A stretch of 64,000 bases of DNA from Eubacterium_U album (GTDB lineage Bacteria; Bacillota; Clostridia; Lachnospirales; Lachnospiraceae), in the NCBI RefSeq assembly GCF_025336545.1, contig NZ_JAODBU010000003.1, forward strand, positions 62,001 to 126,000. The letters are read 5' to 3'. Both the position numbers and the translations under genes were made by a program. A model generated the notes under the pieces. That model did not search any database and was not told the DNA's origin. It saw only the letters and a program-made list of their open reading frames with translations. Below, in pieces: positions 53,315 through 62,031 of the stretch (positions are counted from its first letter, which is position 1; each line of letters begins with the position of its first letter).

Positions 53315-54685
53315 TTATTTGAAGAAAACAGAAATTAATCCGTTTACAATAATTATTAAAGTTATCAAAGGTAAAATCCATTTACAATAAATACGTATTT
53401 TATTTGGAACCTTAAGTCCTGAGCCTAAATTAACCTCAGCAATGTAATTATCCCATCCCCATCCATATTTGCTTGTACAGAATAAAGTGTAAATCAGGGA
53501 ACCAATTGGAAGAATTAAATTACTAATCATAAAATCTTCTAAATCTAAAACACTAGTTCCATCACCTAAAGGATGAAAACCTGATAGAAGGTTAAATCCT
53601 AAAATACAAGGAAGAGATGCTAATATAATAACAATAGTATTTACAATAGCTGTTTTCTTTCTGGACCATCCCCATAAATCCATGCATGAGGACATAATGT
53701 TTTCAAATACTGCAATTACAGTTGAAAAAGCGGCAAATGCCATAAATATAAAGAAGCAGCTTCCCCATATTCTTCCGCCGGGCATTTGAATAAATATATT
53801 AGGTAAAGTAACAAAAATAAGACTAGGTCCCTGATCTGGGTTAACTCCAAATGCAAAGCATGATGGAAAAATAATAAGTCCTGATACAATTGCTACAAAA
53901 GTGTCTAAAGCGACAATGTTTATTGATTCACCTAATAGGCTGCGGTCCTTGCCCAAATAACTTCCAAAAATTGCCATAGAACCCATTCCTATACTAAGTG
54001 TAAAGAATGCCTGATTCATAGCAGCAACAATTACATTTACCAATCCGATTTCTTTTATTCTATTAAAATCAGGAACAAGATAAAAATATAATCCTTTATC
54101 AGATCCATCAAGGAAAATACTGTTAATGGCTAAAACTACCATAATTATTAAAAGTGCAATCATCATTGTTTTTGATATTTTTTCAACACCATTTTGTAAG
54201 CCTAAAGAGCATACAAGGAAACCAAGGATAATAACAATTACAGTCCAGAAAATCATTTCTGATGGAACATTAAGCATATCAGAAAAATGAGCCTGCACAT
54301 CTGCTGTAGTAGCGTTTGTAAAATCACCTTTTGCCATGTCGAAAAAGTATCGTAACATCCATCCGGCAACAGTAGTGTAAAACATCATTAAAATATAATT
54401 TCCAGCCATTCCAACATATCCATGAAGATGCCAATATTGCCCTTTCTTTTCCAATGCCTTAAATGAACGTGAAATGCTTTGCTGACTTGCACGTCCGACA
54501 GAAAATTCCATAGTAAGAATAGGTAAGCCTAAAATTACTAAAAACAAAATGTAAAATAGTACGAAACATCCGCCTCCATTATTACCTACAACGTAAGGAA
54601 AACGCCACACATTGCCAATTCCAATGGCGCATCCAGCAGAAATAAGGATGAAGCCAAGTCTCGATTTAAATTTTTCTCTTTCCAT
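53315..54685 (-). CDS. Neurotransmitter:sodium symporter family transporter
   Basis: 456 residues with ~11-12 helices. The N-terminal signature GCAIGIGNVWRFPYVVGNNGGG is the Na+/substrate site of LeuT-fold NSS proteins. Takes up amino acids with Na+; substrate not predictable. ATG at 54685 just after a short AT-rich leader. Confidence 0.92.
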   Translation of the reverse strand: MEREKFKSRLGFILISAGCAIGIGNVWRFPYVVGNNGGGCFVLFYILFLVILGLPILTMEFSVGRASQQSISRSFKALEKKGQYWHLHGYVGMAGNYILMMFYTTVAGWMLRYFFDMAKGDFTNATTADVQAHFSDMLNVPSEMIFWTVIVIILGFLVCSLGLQNGVEKISKTMMIALLIIMVVLAINSIFLDGSDKGLYFYLVPDFNRIKEIGLVNVIVAAMNQAFFTLSIGMGSMAIFGSYLGKDRSLLGESINIVALDTFVAIVSGLIIFPSCFAFGVNPDQGPSLIFVTLPNIFIQMPGGRIWGSCFFIFMAFAAFSTVIAVFENIMSSCMDLWGWSRKKTAIVNTIVIILASLPCILGFNLLSGFHPLGDGTSVLDLEDFMISNLILPIGSLIYTLFCTSKYGWGWDNYIAEVNLGSGLKVPNKIRIYCKWILPLITLIIIVNGLISVFFK

Positions 54686-55030
54686 TAAATACCTCGATTC
54701 TATAGTGGTTCTTGCATCATATTAAAGAAATTAAAAGAATTTGTCAATTTAACGTGTTAGTGCATTAAAATTATATAAAAATATTTAGTAAATTTTGAAG
54801 AAAATTATTGTAAAATAGGGGAGTGTAAAGCCTTTCTTAGTTGAAATGAACAAACAATTGTTGTAGAATTAAGTGGCGTGTAAATACTAAAAATGAATAA
54901 AAAAGAAAAGTACTAAATTTTGATATTCATAATCTTATATTAATAAGAAATACAGATAGCAAAATTAAATTTTCCATACTTAATTTCAGTATTAAATTTA
55001 ATAATATATAGAATAGAAAGGAGGAGCATC
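54686..55030. other. Divergent intergenic region (symporter / mgtE)
   Basis: 345 nt without ORFs. The plus half carries the GGAGGAGCATC ribosome site of mgtE. I looked for an M-box (Mg2+) riboswitch and saw no convincing aptamer or terminator. AT-rich promoter sequence only. Confidence 0.45.
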
Positions 55031-56416
55031 ATGTTAGACGAGTTAGATGAATTAGTGAAAAAAGTAATTGAACTAATTGAAGATAAGAAATATGTACTAG
55101 TAAAAAAAGAGTTTGCTGACATGAATGAGGCGGATATAGCTGAAGTATTAGAAGAACTTCAGGAAGAACTGCCAACACAGGAATTTATAAGGGTATTCCG
55201 ATTGCTCCCCAAAGATATAGCGGCAGATGTATTTGCTCATCTTCCTGTAGAAATTGAGCAGTATATAATTAATTCCCTTACAGATAAAGAAACAACAAAC
55301 ATTATTGAAAACATGTTTGCTGATGATGCTGCCGATTTGATGGAAGAAATGCCGGCGAGTGTTGTAAGAAGAATTTTGGCATTGGCTTCGGATGAAACAC
55401 GAAATGATATAAATCATTTGTTAAAATATCCGGAAGATTCTGCCGGTAGTATTATGACAGTCGAATTTGCTGACTTGAAGGAAAACATTACTGTAAAGCA
55501 GGCGTTAGAAAGAATTAGAAAAATAGGAATTGATAAGGAGACAATCAATACCTGTTACGTACTTGATTTGCAAAGGCATTTGGTAGGATCGGTAACACTT
55601 AGAACTTTGCTTCTTGGCAATCCTGATGCTATTGTAAGCGATATAATGGATGAAAATGTGATTACTGTAAGTACGTTAGATGATCAGGAAACTGTAGCCA
55701 GACAATTCCAAAAATATGACTTTATGGCAATGCCTGTAGTAGATAGTGAAAACAGACTTGTTGGTATTATTACAGTCGATGATATTTTGGAAATTATTGA
55801 AGAAGAGGCAACAGAAGATATGGAAAAGATGGCAGCTATTTTACCATCTGACAAGTCATATTTTAGAACGGGAATATTTGAAACATTTAAATCAAGAATT
55901 CCATGGCTTCTTATATTAATGATATCAGCTACAATTACAGGTACAATAATAGACAGTTTTGAAGCAAAACTTGCAGGAATTACAGGATTAGTTGCTTTTA
56001 TACCTATGTTAATGGATACCGGTGGAAACTCAGGTGGACAGGCATCAGTAACTATCATTCGTGCAATATCTCTTAATGAAGTAGAATTTAAAGATATATT
56101 TAAAGTAATATGGAAAGAAATAAGAGTTGCAGTTTTGTGCGGCTTAACATTAGCGGTAGTTAATTTTATAAGAGTTTTAATTATGAATGCTTTAGGAACA
56201 GGAATTACTCACGAAGCTATAATGGTAAATATTACTGTGTGTATTACACTGTGTATTACGGTAATGTGTGCTAAGTTAGTTGGATGTATGCTTCCAATAT
56301 TAGCAAATCAGTTGGGATTTGATCCGGCAGTAATGGCTAGTCCGTTTATTACAACAATCGTGGATGCTATTTCACTTGTATTATTCTTAAAGATTGCAAC
56401 ATTTATGTTAATGTGA
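55031..56416 (+). CDS. mgtE: Magnesium transporter MgtE
   Basis: 461 residues: helical MgtE_N domain (about 1-130), two CBS domains (about 135-255) that sense Mg2+, a connecting helix, and five C-terminal membrane helices (about 285-460) including MDTGGNSGGQASVTIIRA, part of the ion pore. Mg2+-gated channel in the plasma membrane. Confidence 0.94.
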   Translation: MLDELDELVKKVIELIEDKKYVLVKKEFADMNEADIAEVLEELQEELPTQEFIRVFRLLPKDIAADVFAHLPVEIEQYIINSLTDKETTNIIENMFADDAADLMEEMPASVVRRILALASDETRNDINHLLKYPEDSAGSIMTVEFADLKENITVKQALERIRKIGIDKETINTCYVLDLQRHLVGSVTLRTLLLGNPDAIVSDIMDENVITVSTLDDQETVARQFQKYDFMAMPVVDSENRLVGIITVDDILEIIEEEATEDMEKMAAILPSDKSYFRTGIFETFKSRIPWLLILMISATITGTIIDSFEAKLAGITGLVAFIPMLMDTGGNSGGQASVTIIRAISLNEVEFKDIFKVIWKEIRVAVLCGLTLAVVNFIRVLIMNALGTGITHEAIMVNITVCITLCITVMCAKLVGCMLPILANQLGFDPAVMASPFITTIVDAISLVLFLKIATFMLM

Positions 56417-56440
56417 TAAAGTTTTGTATTGAAAAACCAA

Positions 56441-56468
56441 AGAGAGATACAAATACTTGTATCTCTCT
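56441..56468 (+). terminator. Hairpin after mgtE
   Basis: Perfect 12-bp stem AGAGAGATACAA / TTGTATCTCTCT with a 4-nt loop but no T tract; termination or mRNA-end protection. Confidence 0.6.
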
Positions 56469-56494
56469 CGGGTAAATTTATTCTAATAAAAAAA

Positions 56495-56547
56495 GGGAGG
56501 AGAATCGACTCCTTAGCCGATTCACGAATATGCCTGATGCATATTCA
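56495..56547 (+). other. Two consecutive intergenic hairpins
   Basis: GAATCG...CGATTC (about 56502-56523) and GAATATGC-CTGAT-GCATATTC (56527-56547) lie side by side after a GGGAGGAG stretch that can alternatively pair with GACTCC. Unexplained; possible structured 5' or 3' UTR. Confidence 0.4.
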
Positions 56548-56703
56548 AAATTATGAAAAAATATGAAAAAACGAGTAACAAAATCAGTAACAACTGTTTT
56601 TGTTTACAATATATATACTAAAGTTAAATCGTGAAAAAATGATGTTTTCAATGTGAAAGTATATTTAATTTAGTATGAACAAAATATGAACGGAGGAAAG
56701 ACA

Positions 56704-57228
56704 ATGGCAGACAAGAATCCAATAGTAACAATTGAGATGGAGAATGGAGATATAATGAAAGCTGAATTATATCCTGAAGTTGCTCCTAATACAGTAAATA
56801 ATTTTATCAGCCTTGTAAAAAAAGGCTTCTATGATGGAATAATTTTTCATAGAGTAATTGAAGGATTTATGATTCAGGGTGGAGATCCTGAAGGAACAGG
56901 AATGGGTGGCCCGGGATACAGTATTCAGGGTGAATTCAATTATAATGGTTTTGCAAATGACCTTAAGCATACACCGGGAGTGTTATCTATGGCTAGAGCA
57001 ATGGATCCGGATAGTGCAGGATCACAGTTCTTTATTATGCATGAAGCCGCACCACATTTGGATGGACAGTATGCTGCATTTGGAAAAATCATCGAAGGAA
57101 TGGATGTTGTTGATGCAATAGCAACAACAAAGACAGGTGCGATGGACAGACCTGTTAATGAACAGAAGATGAAAAAGGTCACAGTTGAGACATTTGGTGT
57201 TGAATACGACGAACCTGAAACATACTAA
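56704..57228 (+). CDS. Cyclophilin-type peptidyl-prolyl isomerase
   Basis: 174 residues: IEMENGDIMKAELYPEVAPNTVNNF, YDGIIFHRVIEGFMIQGGDPEGTGMGGPG, SAGSQFFIMHEAAPHLDGQYAAFGKI. The active-site Arg, Gln and Phe residues are present. Cytoplasmic (no signal peptide). ATG 56704 follows CGGAGGAAAGACA; the ATG at 56686 has no ribosome site. Confidence 0.93.
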   Translation: MADKNPIVTIEMENGDIMKAELYPEVAPNTVNNFISLVKKGFYDGIIFHRVIEGFMIQGGDPEGTGMGGPGYSIQGEFNYNGFANDLKHTPGVLSMARAMDPDSAGSQFFIMHEAAPHLDGQYAAFGKIIEGMDVVDAIATTKTGAMDRPVNEQKMKKVTVETFGVEYDEPETY

Positions 57229-57427
57229 TATTAATTTAGTGAATTATAAAAATGTAATGGTTATATACTAAAAATAGAATTGAATTTAGTTAAATATCAT
57301 TTAATATATCAATTATATATGGAAAGTATTGAATTATAAAAGAGTTAATATTACAATTGGTTTGTCAGAAAGACCTTGGAGAGGGTCTTTAAAAACTACT
57401 ACTGTATAGATAGAAGGAGAACTTATC

Positions 57428-57649
57428 ATGGCACAGATTACAAAGAATATGATTATCGGCGATATTTTAAAAATTAATATGGGAGTAGTTCCTATTTTAT
57501 TAAATGAAGGAATGCATTGTATAGGATGTCCTGCATCTCAGGGAGAATCATTAGAAGAAGCTTGCATGGTACATGGCATTGATGCTGATGCGCTTACAGT
57601 AAAGTTAAATGAATTTCTTGCAAATGTAGAAAATGAAGAAAATAAATAA
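57428..57649 (+). CDS. DUF1858 domain protein (hybrid-cluster-associated redox disulfide type)
   Basis: 73 residues: ITKNMIIGDILKINMGVVPILLNEGMHCIGCPASQGESLEEACMVHGID. The CxxC (C34/C37) and the following Cys are the family hallmark, thought to be redox-active. Strong AGAAGGAG ribosome site; monocistronic. Confidence 0.85.
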   Translation: MAQITKNMIIGDILKINMGVVPILLNEGMHCIGCPASQGESLEEACMVHGIDADALTVKLNEFLANVENEENK

Positions 57650-57740
57650 TATTGTATTAAAAATCTAATGAAGACAGCAATGTTATATATTTCTTATGAA
57701 ACAATATATTAAAATTAAGATTGTTTTAAATTAACAAATA

Positions 57741-57786
57741 AAAAGCAATTGCACCAATGTATTAAACGTGGTGCAATTGCTTTTTA
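57741..57786. terminator. Bidirectional terminator
   Basis: AAAAAGCAATTGCACCA pairs perfectly with TGGTGCAATTGCTTTTT; lies between convergent genes. Confidence 0.9.
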
Positions 57787-57806
57787 TAATATATGTAATT
57801 GTTTAA

Positions 57807-58355
57807 TTATAATGTAATAAAACCTGTAGCTTTGTCGATAACATAGTAAGCACGATTATCTTCAGGTTTGATATAAAGTTCAACAGATGTAACTGTTTTC
57901 TTTCCTGTTTTAGCTGTGTAATCAGCTTTAGCAGCTTCCTTTAATGCTTCAACATCAAATTCTTTTCCATAGAACTGAACTAATACTTTTTCAACTTTTT
58001 TAGCGGCAGCTTTTTTAGTTGTAGTCTTTTTAGCAGCTTCCTTCTTAGGTTCAGCTTTAACAGCTTCTTTTTTTACTGGAGTAACTTTAGCAGCTTCCTT
58101 CTTAGGTTCAGCTTTAACAGCTTCTTTCTTTACTTCAGTAACTTTAGCAGTTTCCTTCTTAGGTTCAGCTTTAACAGCTTCTTTCTTTACTTCAGTAGCT
58201 TTAGCAGCTTCCTTCTTAGGTTCAGCTTTAACAGCTTCTTTTTTTACTGGAGTAACTTTAACAGTTTCCTTTTTTGTGTCCTTAACTTCAGCTTTTGTAT
58301 CAATTTTTTTTGTAGTTTCTTTTGCAACAGTTTTTGTAGCTTTTGATGTTGCCAT
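57807..58355 (-). CDS. Lys/Ala/Glu repeat protein with DUF6465-like C-terminus
   Basis: ATG at 58355 follows GGAGGATTTCATT; a much longer frame upstream is not coding-like. 182 aa. Residues ~30-105 are about four near-perfect 19-residue repeats (VKKEAVKAEPKKEAAKVTP), highly charged and likely extended or helical. The last ~65 residues (VLVQFYGKEFDVEALKEAAK...NRAYYVIDKATGFITL) form a small domain resembling DUF6465. The repeats look like histone H1-like or TolA-like linkers; DNA, RNA or envelope binding is possible. Function unknown. Confidence 0.75.
   Translation of the reverse strand: MATSKATKTVAKETTKKIDTKAEVKDTKKETVKVTPVKKEAVKAEPKKEAAKATEVKKEAVKAEPKKETAKVTEVKKEAVKAEPKKEAAKVTPVKKEAVKAEPKKEAAKKTTTKKAAAKKVEKVLVQFYGKEFDVEALKEAAKADYTAKTGKKTVTSVELYIKPEDNRAYYVIDKATGFITL
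58031..58258 (-). repeat. 57-nt tandem repeat, about 4 units
   Basis: Unit encodes VKKEAVKAEPKKEAAKVTP. Near-perfect at DNA level, so recent or homogenised by recombination. Confidence 0.8.
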
Positions 58356-58837
58356 AATGAAATCCTCCTTTTTGTAAGGTCGATTAATAAAAGCCCACCA
58401 ATATTGTAAGTAAATCAACCTATATAAATAAAATTTTCTATAATATTCCGAAGATAATAATAACGCGGGCAAAAAAAAATTGCAATAAATGGAAAACAAA
58501 TTTGGCAATACACACAAATAATAAGTCGTAATTTAAAAAAATGTATCAAATATACCAATAAAAAAGTGCCTTAAATATAGTAAATAATTGTTAATTACAG
58601 TCTGATGTTTCATACAATTATGAATTAATAAACATATAAAATAGAGGAAAACCGGTATAAATAATGTTGATATTGAACCCTAGGACAAATGCCTATTAAG
58701 GCTATTCACTTTGAAAAATTGTTTTTCATATTTGCAAAATCAGGTAATTAAATGTATTCAAAGTAACATAATATTTATTGTAAAAAGATATATATGTATG
58801 ATAGAATAATATAGAAAAATGCAGAAAGGAGCGAAAT
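58356..58837. other. 482-nt gene-free region
   Basis: Divergent spacer between the repeat protein and NfeD. It includes a small hairpin GCCTATTAAGGC near 58690. No convincing ORF or RNA family seen. Confidence 0.4.
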
Positions 58838-59278
58838 ATGGATTATGTTGTAGTATGGCTGGCTCTGTTTGTTATACTTGCAGTTTCAGAGTTAATAACA
58901 ATGGGATTAACAAGTATATGGTTTGCTGTAGGAGCACTGGCCGCATGCTTAGTTTCGGCATTGGGGGCAAATTTGATTGTGCAGGCAATAGTTTTTGTTG
59001 TTGTGTCAATCTTAATATTATTATTTATTCGCCCATTTGCAGTAAATTATATTAACAAAGATCCTGAAAAAACAAATGTTGAGTCCATGGAAGGAAAGGT
59101 TGGAGAAGTGACGGCTGATATAAACAACGTACTTGCAACCGGAACTGTAAAGATTGATGGAATGGACTGGACAGCAAGAACTGATAATGGAGAAATCATA
59201 GAAGCCGGAGAATATGTAAAAGTATTAAGGGTTGAGGGTGTCAAAGTTATTGTCGAAAAAACGGAACTAAATAATTGA
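58838..59278 (+). CDS. NfeD-family membrane protein
   Basis: 146 residues: two or three N-terminal helices (to ~75) and a C-terminal OB-fold (GKVGEVTADINNVLATGTVKIDGMDWTARTDNGEIIEAGEYVKVLRVEG) typical of NfeD short forms. These partner with stomatin/flotillin proteins, as encoded next. AGAAAGGAGCG ribosome site. Confidence 0.9.
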   Translation: MDYVVVWLALFVILAVSELITMGLTSIWFAVGALAACLVSALGANLIVQAIVFVVVSILILLFIRPFAVNYINKDPEKTNVESMEGKVGEVTADINNVLATGTVKIDGMDWTARTDNGEIIEAGEYVKVLRVEGVKVIVEKTELNN

Positions 59279-59306
59279 GCATGAAGTAAGATTGAGGAGG
59301 AGTAAA

Positions 59307-60221
59307 ATGCCATTATTAATTGTAGTAGTAGTATTAGCGTTGATTTTAGTATCAACATGCGTAAAGATTGTACCACAGGCACATGCCTATGTTATTGAAA
59401 GACTTGGAGGATATAAATGCACATGGTCTGTAGGTCTTCATTTTAAAGTGCCATTTTTAGATATGGTAGCAAGAAAAGTTAACTTGAAGGAACAGGTTGT
59501 TGATTTCGCACCTCAGCCGGTTATTACAAAGGATAACGTAACAATGAGAATTGATACGGTTGTATTTTTCCAGATTACAGATCCTAAACTTTTCTGTTAT
59601 GGTGTAGAAAGCCCTATTATGGCTATTGAAAATTTAACAGCAACAACTCTTAGAAATATTATTGGTGATTTGGAATTAGATGAAACACTTACATCCAGAG
59701 AAATTATTAATGCTAAGATGAGACAGTCTTTAGATGAAGCAACAGATCCATGGGGAATTAAAGTTAACAGAGTGGAACTTAAGAACATCATTCCACCAAC
59801 AGCAATTCAGGATGCGATGGAAAAGCAGATGAAGGCTGAACGTGAACGTAGAGAAGCAATCTTAATTGCAGAAGGTGAAAAGAAGTCAGCTATTCTTAGA
59901 GCAGAAGGAAAGAAAGAATCAGCAGTACTTGAAGCAGAGGCAGAAAAACAGGCAGCAATCTTAAAGGCTGACGCTGAAAAACAGAAAAGAATTCTTGAAG
60001 CAGAAGGTGAAGCACAGGCAATTCTTAAAGTACAGAATGCAACTGCAGAAGGTATCAAATTAATAAAAGAAGCAGGAGCAGACCAGTCAGTACTTACATT
60101 AAAGAGCTTAGAAGCATTTGCTGCGGCAGCAGACGGTCAGGCAACAAAGATTATAATCCCATCTGACATTCAGGGACTCGCAGGCTCAGTAAAAGCAATA
60201 ACAGAAGTAATAAAAGACTAA
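59307..60221 (+). CDS. SPFH/band 7 (stomatin-like, QmcA type) protein
   Basis: 304 residues: one N-terminal membrane helix, SPFH domain (AHAYVIERLGGYKCTW to ~185), then a long Ala/Glu/Lys coiled coil (KQMKAERERREAILIAEGEKK...) and a C-terminal helix region. Organises membrane microdomains or regulates membrane proteases. ATG 59307 is chosen because GAGGAGGAG precedes it. Operon with nfeD, 28-nt gap. Confidence 0.92.
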   Translation: MPLLIVVVVLALILVSTCVKIVPQAHAYVIERLGGYKCTWSVGLHFKVPFLDMVARKVNLKEQVVDFAPQPVITKDNVTMRIDTVVFFQITDPKLFCYGVESPIMAIENLTATTLRNIIGDLELDETLTSREIINAKMRQSLDEATDPWGIKVNRVELKNIIPPTAIQDAMEKQMKAERERREAILIAEGEKKSAILRAEGKKESAVLEAEAEKQAAILKADAEKQKRILEAEGEAQAILKVQNATAEGIKLIKEAGADQSVLTLKSLEAFAAAADGQATKIIIPSDIQGLAGSVKAITEVIKD

Positions 60222-60228
60222 TAATAAA

Positions 60229-60282
60229 AAAAGACAGGTTCTTAAGAAAGCTTGCTTTCAGAGAGAACCTGTCCCTTTTTTT
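60229..60282 (+). terminator. Intrinsic terminator after SPFH gene
   Basis: AAAAGACAGGTTCT pairs with AGAACCTGTC. Inner AGAAAGC/GCTTTC. T7 follows. Confidence 0.85.
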
Positions 60283-60397
60283 GAGGATACTACGAATGCC
60301 ACAAAAATTACCGCAAAATTGCCACATCAGTATAATTGAATAAGTGAATATGAAACTTTATAATAAACAAAGGCAGACGAATGATTAGAGGGGAAAA

Positions 60398-60634
60398 ATG
60401 GATAAGATAATAAAAAAGACAATCATAGGAGTTATGTTATGCGTTGCCTGCATAACAATATGTGCATGCAATGGAAAAGAAAAAATAAAAGAGACAACTG
60501 CTGTAAATGATAATACATATATAGAAGAAACAACAAATCAAGAAGTAAGTACAAATAATGAAGAAAGTACACAGGATGCTTTAGATGAAGCGATTAAGCA
60601 GTTAGAAGAATTAAATGATATTTTAAAGGATTAA
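60398..60634 (+). CDS. Small lipoprotein
   Basis: 78 residues with signal peptide and lipobox-like ITICAC, giving a lipidated Cys at ~24, then a Thr/Glu/Asn-rich tail ending in a predicted helix (LDEAIKQLEELNDILKD). No family recognised. First gene of a set with the following secreted protein and, after leader element copy 4, a two-component system. Confidence 0.65.
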   Translation: MDKIIKKTIIGVMLCVACITICACNGKEKIKETTAVNDNTYIEETTNQEVSTNNEESTQDALDEAIKQLEELNDILKD

Positions 60635-60647
60635 AAGGAAGGGTAAA

Positions 60648-61226
60648 ATGAAAAGAATAGCACAGACATTTTTTATAACAATGACAATAATTATGATTTA
60701 TAGCATGAGTGCATTTGCGGCAGTAGATTATAATGTTATGACAAATGAAGAATTAGATGTAATTATAGAAGACAATAATTCTATTATTGATACTAAAAGT
60801 GTAAAACTTACAGAAATAAACAATAAATGCATAGAATTAATAAAAAAGAATACAAAACCAACAGAAGAATTTAAAATAAAAATAAATGAATATACTGAAA
60901 ATTTGAAAATATATACTGAAAGAATACGTGCACAGAAGGAAGTGTGCCAGAAGAAAAGCTTAAAGATGGAAAATGCAAAATTAAATAATAAGAAGAAAAG
61001 TTATATAAAAAAACAACAGATAAAATATATAAAGAGTCAGAACAAGCTTTCATCTATTTTGAGAAAAGCTACAAAAGAATCAAATGAAATGAAAAAATAT
61101 ATTAGAAGCAGTCAAAAAGTAACAGAAAGCAAGGTTATTACTACAACAGACAGAAGATTAAATTGCTATAACCGAAAAATACAGATAGCATCGTTAGAAT
61201 TAGAATCTGTAGTTTCAGAAAATTAA
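60648..61226 (+). CDS. Secreted coiled-coil protein
   Basis: 192 residues: signal peptide (KRIAQTFFITMTIIMIYSMSAFAAVD) then a Lys/Glu/Asn-rich region of heptad-like helices (about 30-190). 13 nt after the lipoprotein gene. Unknown function; its location before a sensor kinase makes it a candidate sensing accessory (inference). Confidence 0.65.
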   Translation: MKRIAQTFFITMTIIMIYSMSAFAAVDYNVMTNEELDVIIEDNNSIIDTKSVKLTEINNKCIELIKKNTKPTEEFKIKINEYTENLKIYTERIRAQKEVCQKKSLKMENAKLNNKKKSYIKKQQIKYIKSQNKLSSILRKATKESNEMKKYIRSSQKVTESKVITTTDRRLNCYNRKIQIASLELESVVSEN

Positions 61227-61240
61227 AGATAACCGTAAAT

Positions 61241-61335
61241 AGGAGGAAACAAAATGAACAAAGTTCATTTTTTATAAATGTTTCCGACGAATAGCCGCTG
61301 ACCGAAGGGCGGGGGCATTACATATTTTATAAGAG
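61241..61335 (+). promoter_or_regulatory. Repeated leader element, copy 4 (upstream of response regulator)
   Basis: AGGAGG 61241-61246, outer stem 61245-61251/61279-61285, inner stem 61252-61259/61263-61270 with loop AAA instead of GAA, then the GACGAATAGCCGCT hairpin region and GGGGGCATTACATATTTT. The mini-ORF 61254-61277 reads MNKVHFL. The response-regulator ATG lies 99 nt from the outer stem. Begins 14 nt after the stop of the preceding secreted-protein gene. Confidence 0.8.
61254..61277 (+). CDS. Putative leader peptide MNKVHFL (element copy 4)
   Basis: Seven codons with AGGAGG 7 nt upstream. Compared with copies 1 and 2 it has one replacement (Glu3 to Lys) that also changes only the hairpin loop, and a silent Leu codon change (CTA to TTA). 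Coding status unproven. Confidence 0.35.
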   Translation: MNKVHFL

Positions 61336-61343
61336 GGATAAAA

Positions 61344-62024
61344 ATGAGCGAATTAATTTATATAGCTGATGATGAAAAGAATATACGTGAGTTAGTAAAA
61401 TGTTTCTTAGAAAATCAGGGATATGAAGTTGAGACATTTTCTAATGGAGATGATTTATTTAAAAGATATAAAGAAAAAAATGCTGATATGATAATTTTAG
61501 ATGTTATTATGCCGGGAACAGATGGTGTGGAAATATGCAGGCAGATAAGACAAATAGCAAATGTTCCAATAATCATTTTATCAGCAAAAGATAGCGAAGA
61601 GGATAGGATAAAAGGAATAAGTGTTGGCGGGGATGATTATCTGACAAAGCCGTTTTCACCAATAGAACTTGTGGCGAGAGTTCAGGCATTATTTAGAAGA
61701 ATTTCGATGGATAAGGTAGAAAAAGTAGAAAAGGTTACATTTGGAAATATAAAAATTGATGTGACTAAGAAGCAGGCATATGTAGATGATGAGGAAATTG
61801 CTCTTACACCACTGGAATTCGACTTCCTTAAATATCTTATACAAAAGAATAATCAGGCAATTTCTAGAGAAGAATTGCTTAAAGAAGTGTGGAAAATCGC
61901 ATATGATATTGATACAAGAGCTACAGATGATACAGTAAAGAGGCTTAGAAGAAAAATAGCAGACAGCAATGTAGAAATAAAAACAGTATGGGGATATGGA
62001 TTTAAAATGGCATTAAAAAAGTAG
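61344..62024 (+). CDS. OmpR-family response regulator
   Basis: 226 residues: receiver domain with D9/D10, phospho-acceptor D53 (LDVIMPG) and the conserved Lys in LTKPFSP. A C-terminal winged-helix DNA-binding domain of OmpR/PhoB type follows (TPLEFDFLKYL, DTRATDDTVKRLRRKI, VWGYGFKM). Partner of the sensor kinase 8 nt downstream. Ribosome site AAGAGGG; preceded by repeated leader element copy 4. Confidence 0.93.
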   Translation: MSELIYIADDEKNIRELVKCFLENQGYEVETFSNGDDLFKRYKEKNADMIILDVIMPGTDGVEICRQIRQIANVPIIILSAKDSEEDRIKGISVGGDDYLTKPFSPIELVARVQALFRRISMDKVEKVEKVTFGNIKIDVTKKQAYVDDEEIALTPLEFDFLKYLIQKNNQAISREELLKEVWKIAYDIDTRATDDTVKRLRRKIADSNVEIKTVWGYGFKMALKK

Positions 62025-62031
62025 GTGTAAA

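Noticed and set aside
54686..55030. M-box (Mg2+) riboswitch before mgtE
   Set aside because: No conserved aptamer blocks and no terminator hairpin could be found.
58356..58517. Longer start for the Lys/Ala repeat protein (58517)
   Set aside because: The extra 54 residues are hydrophobic and Tyr-rich, unlike the rest; ATG 58355 follows a strong GGAGG.
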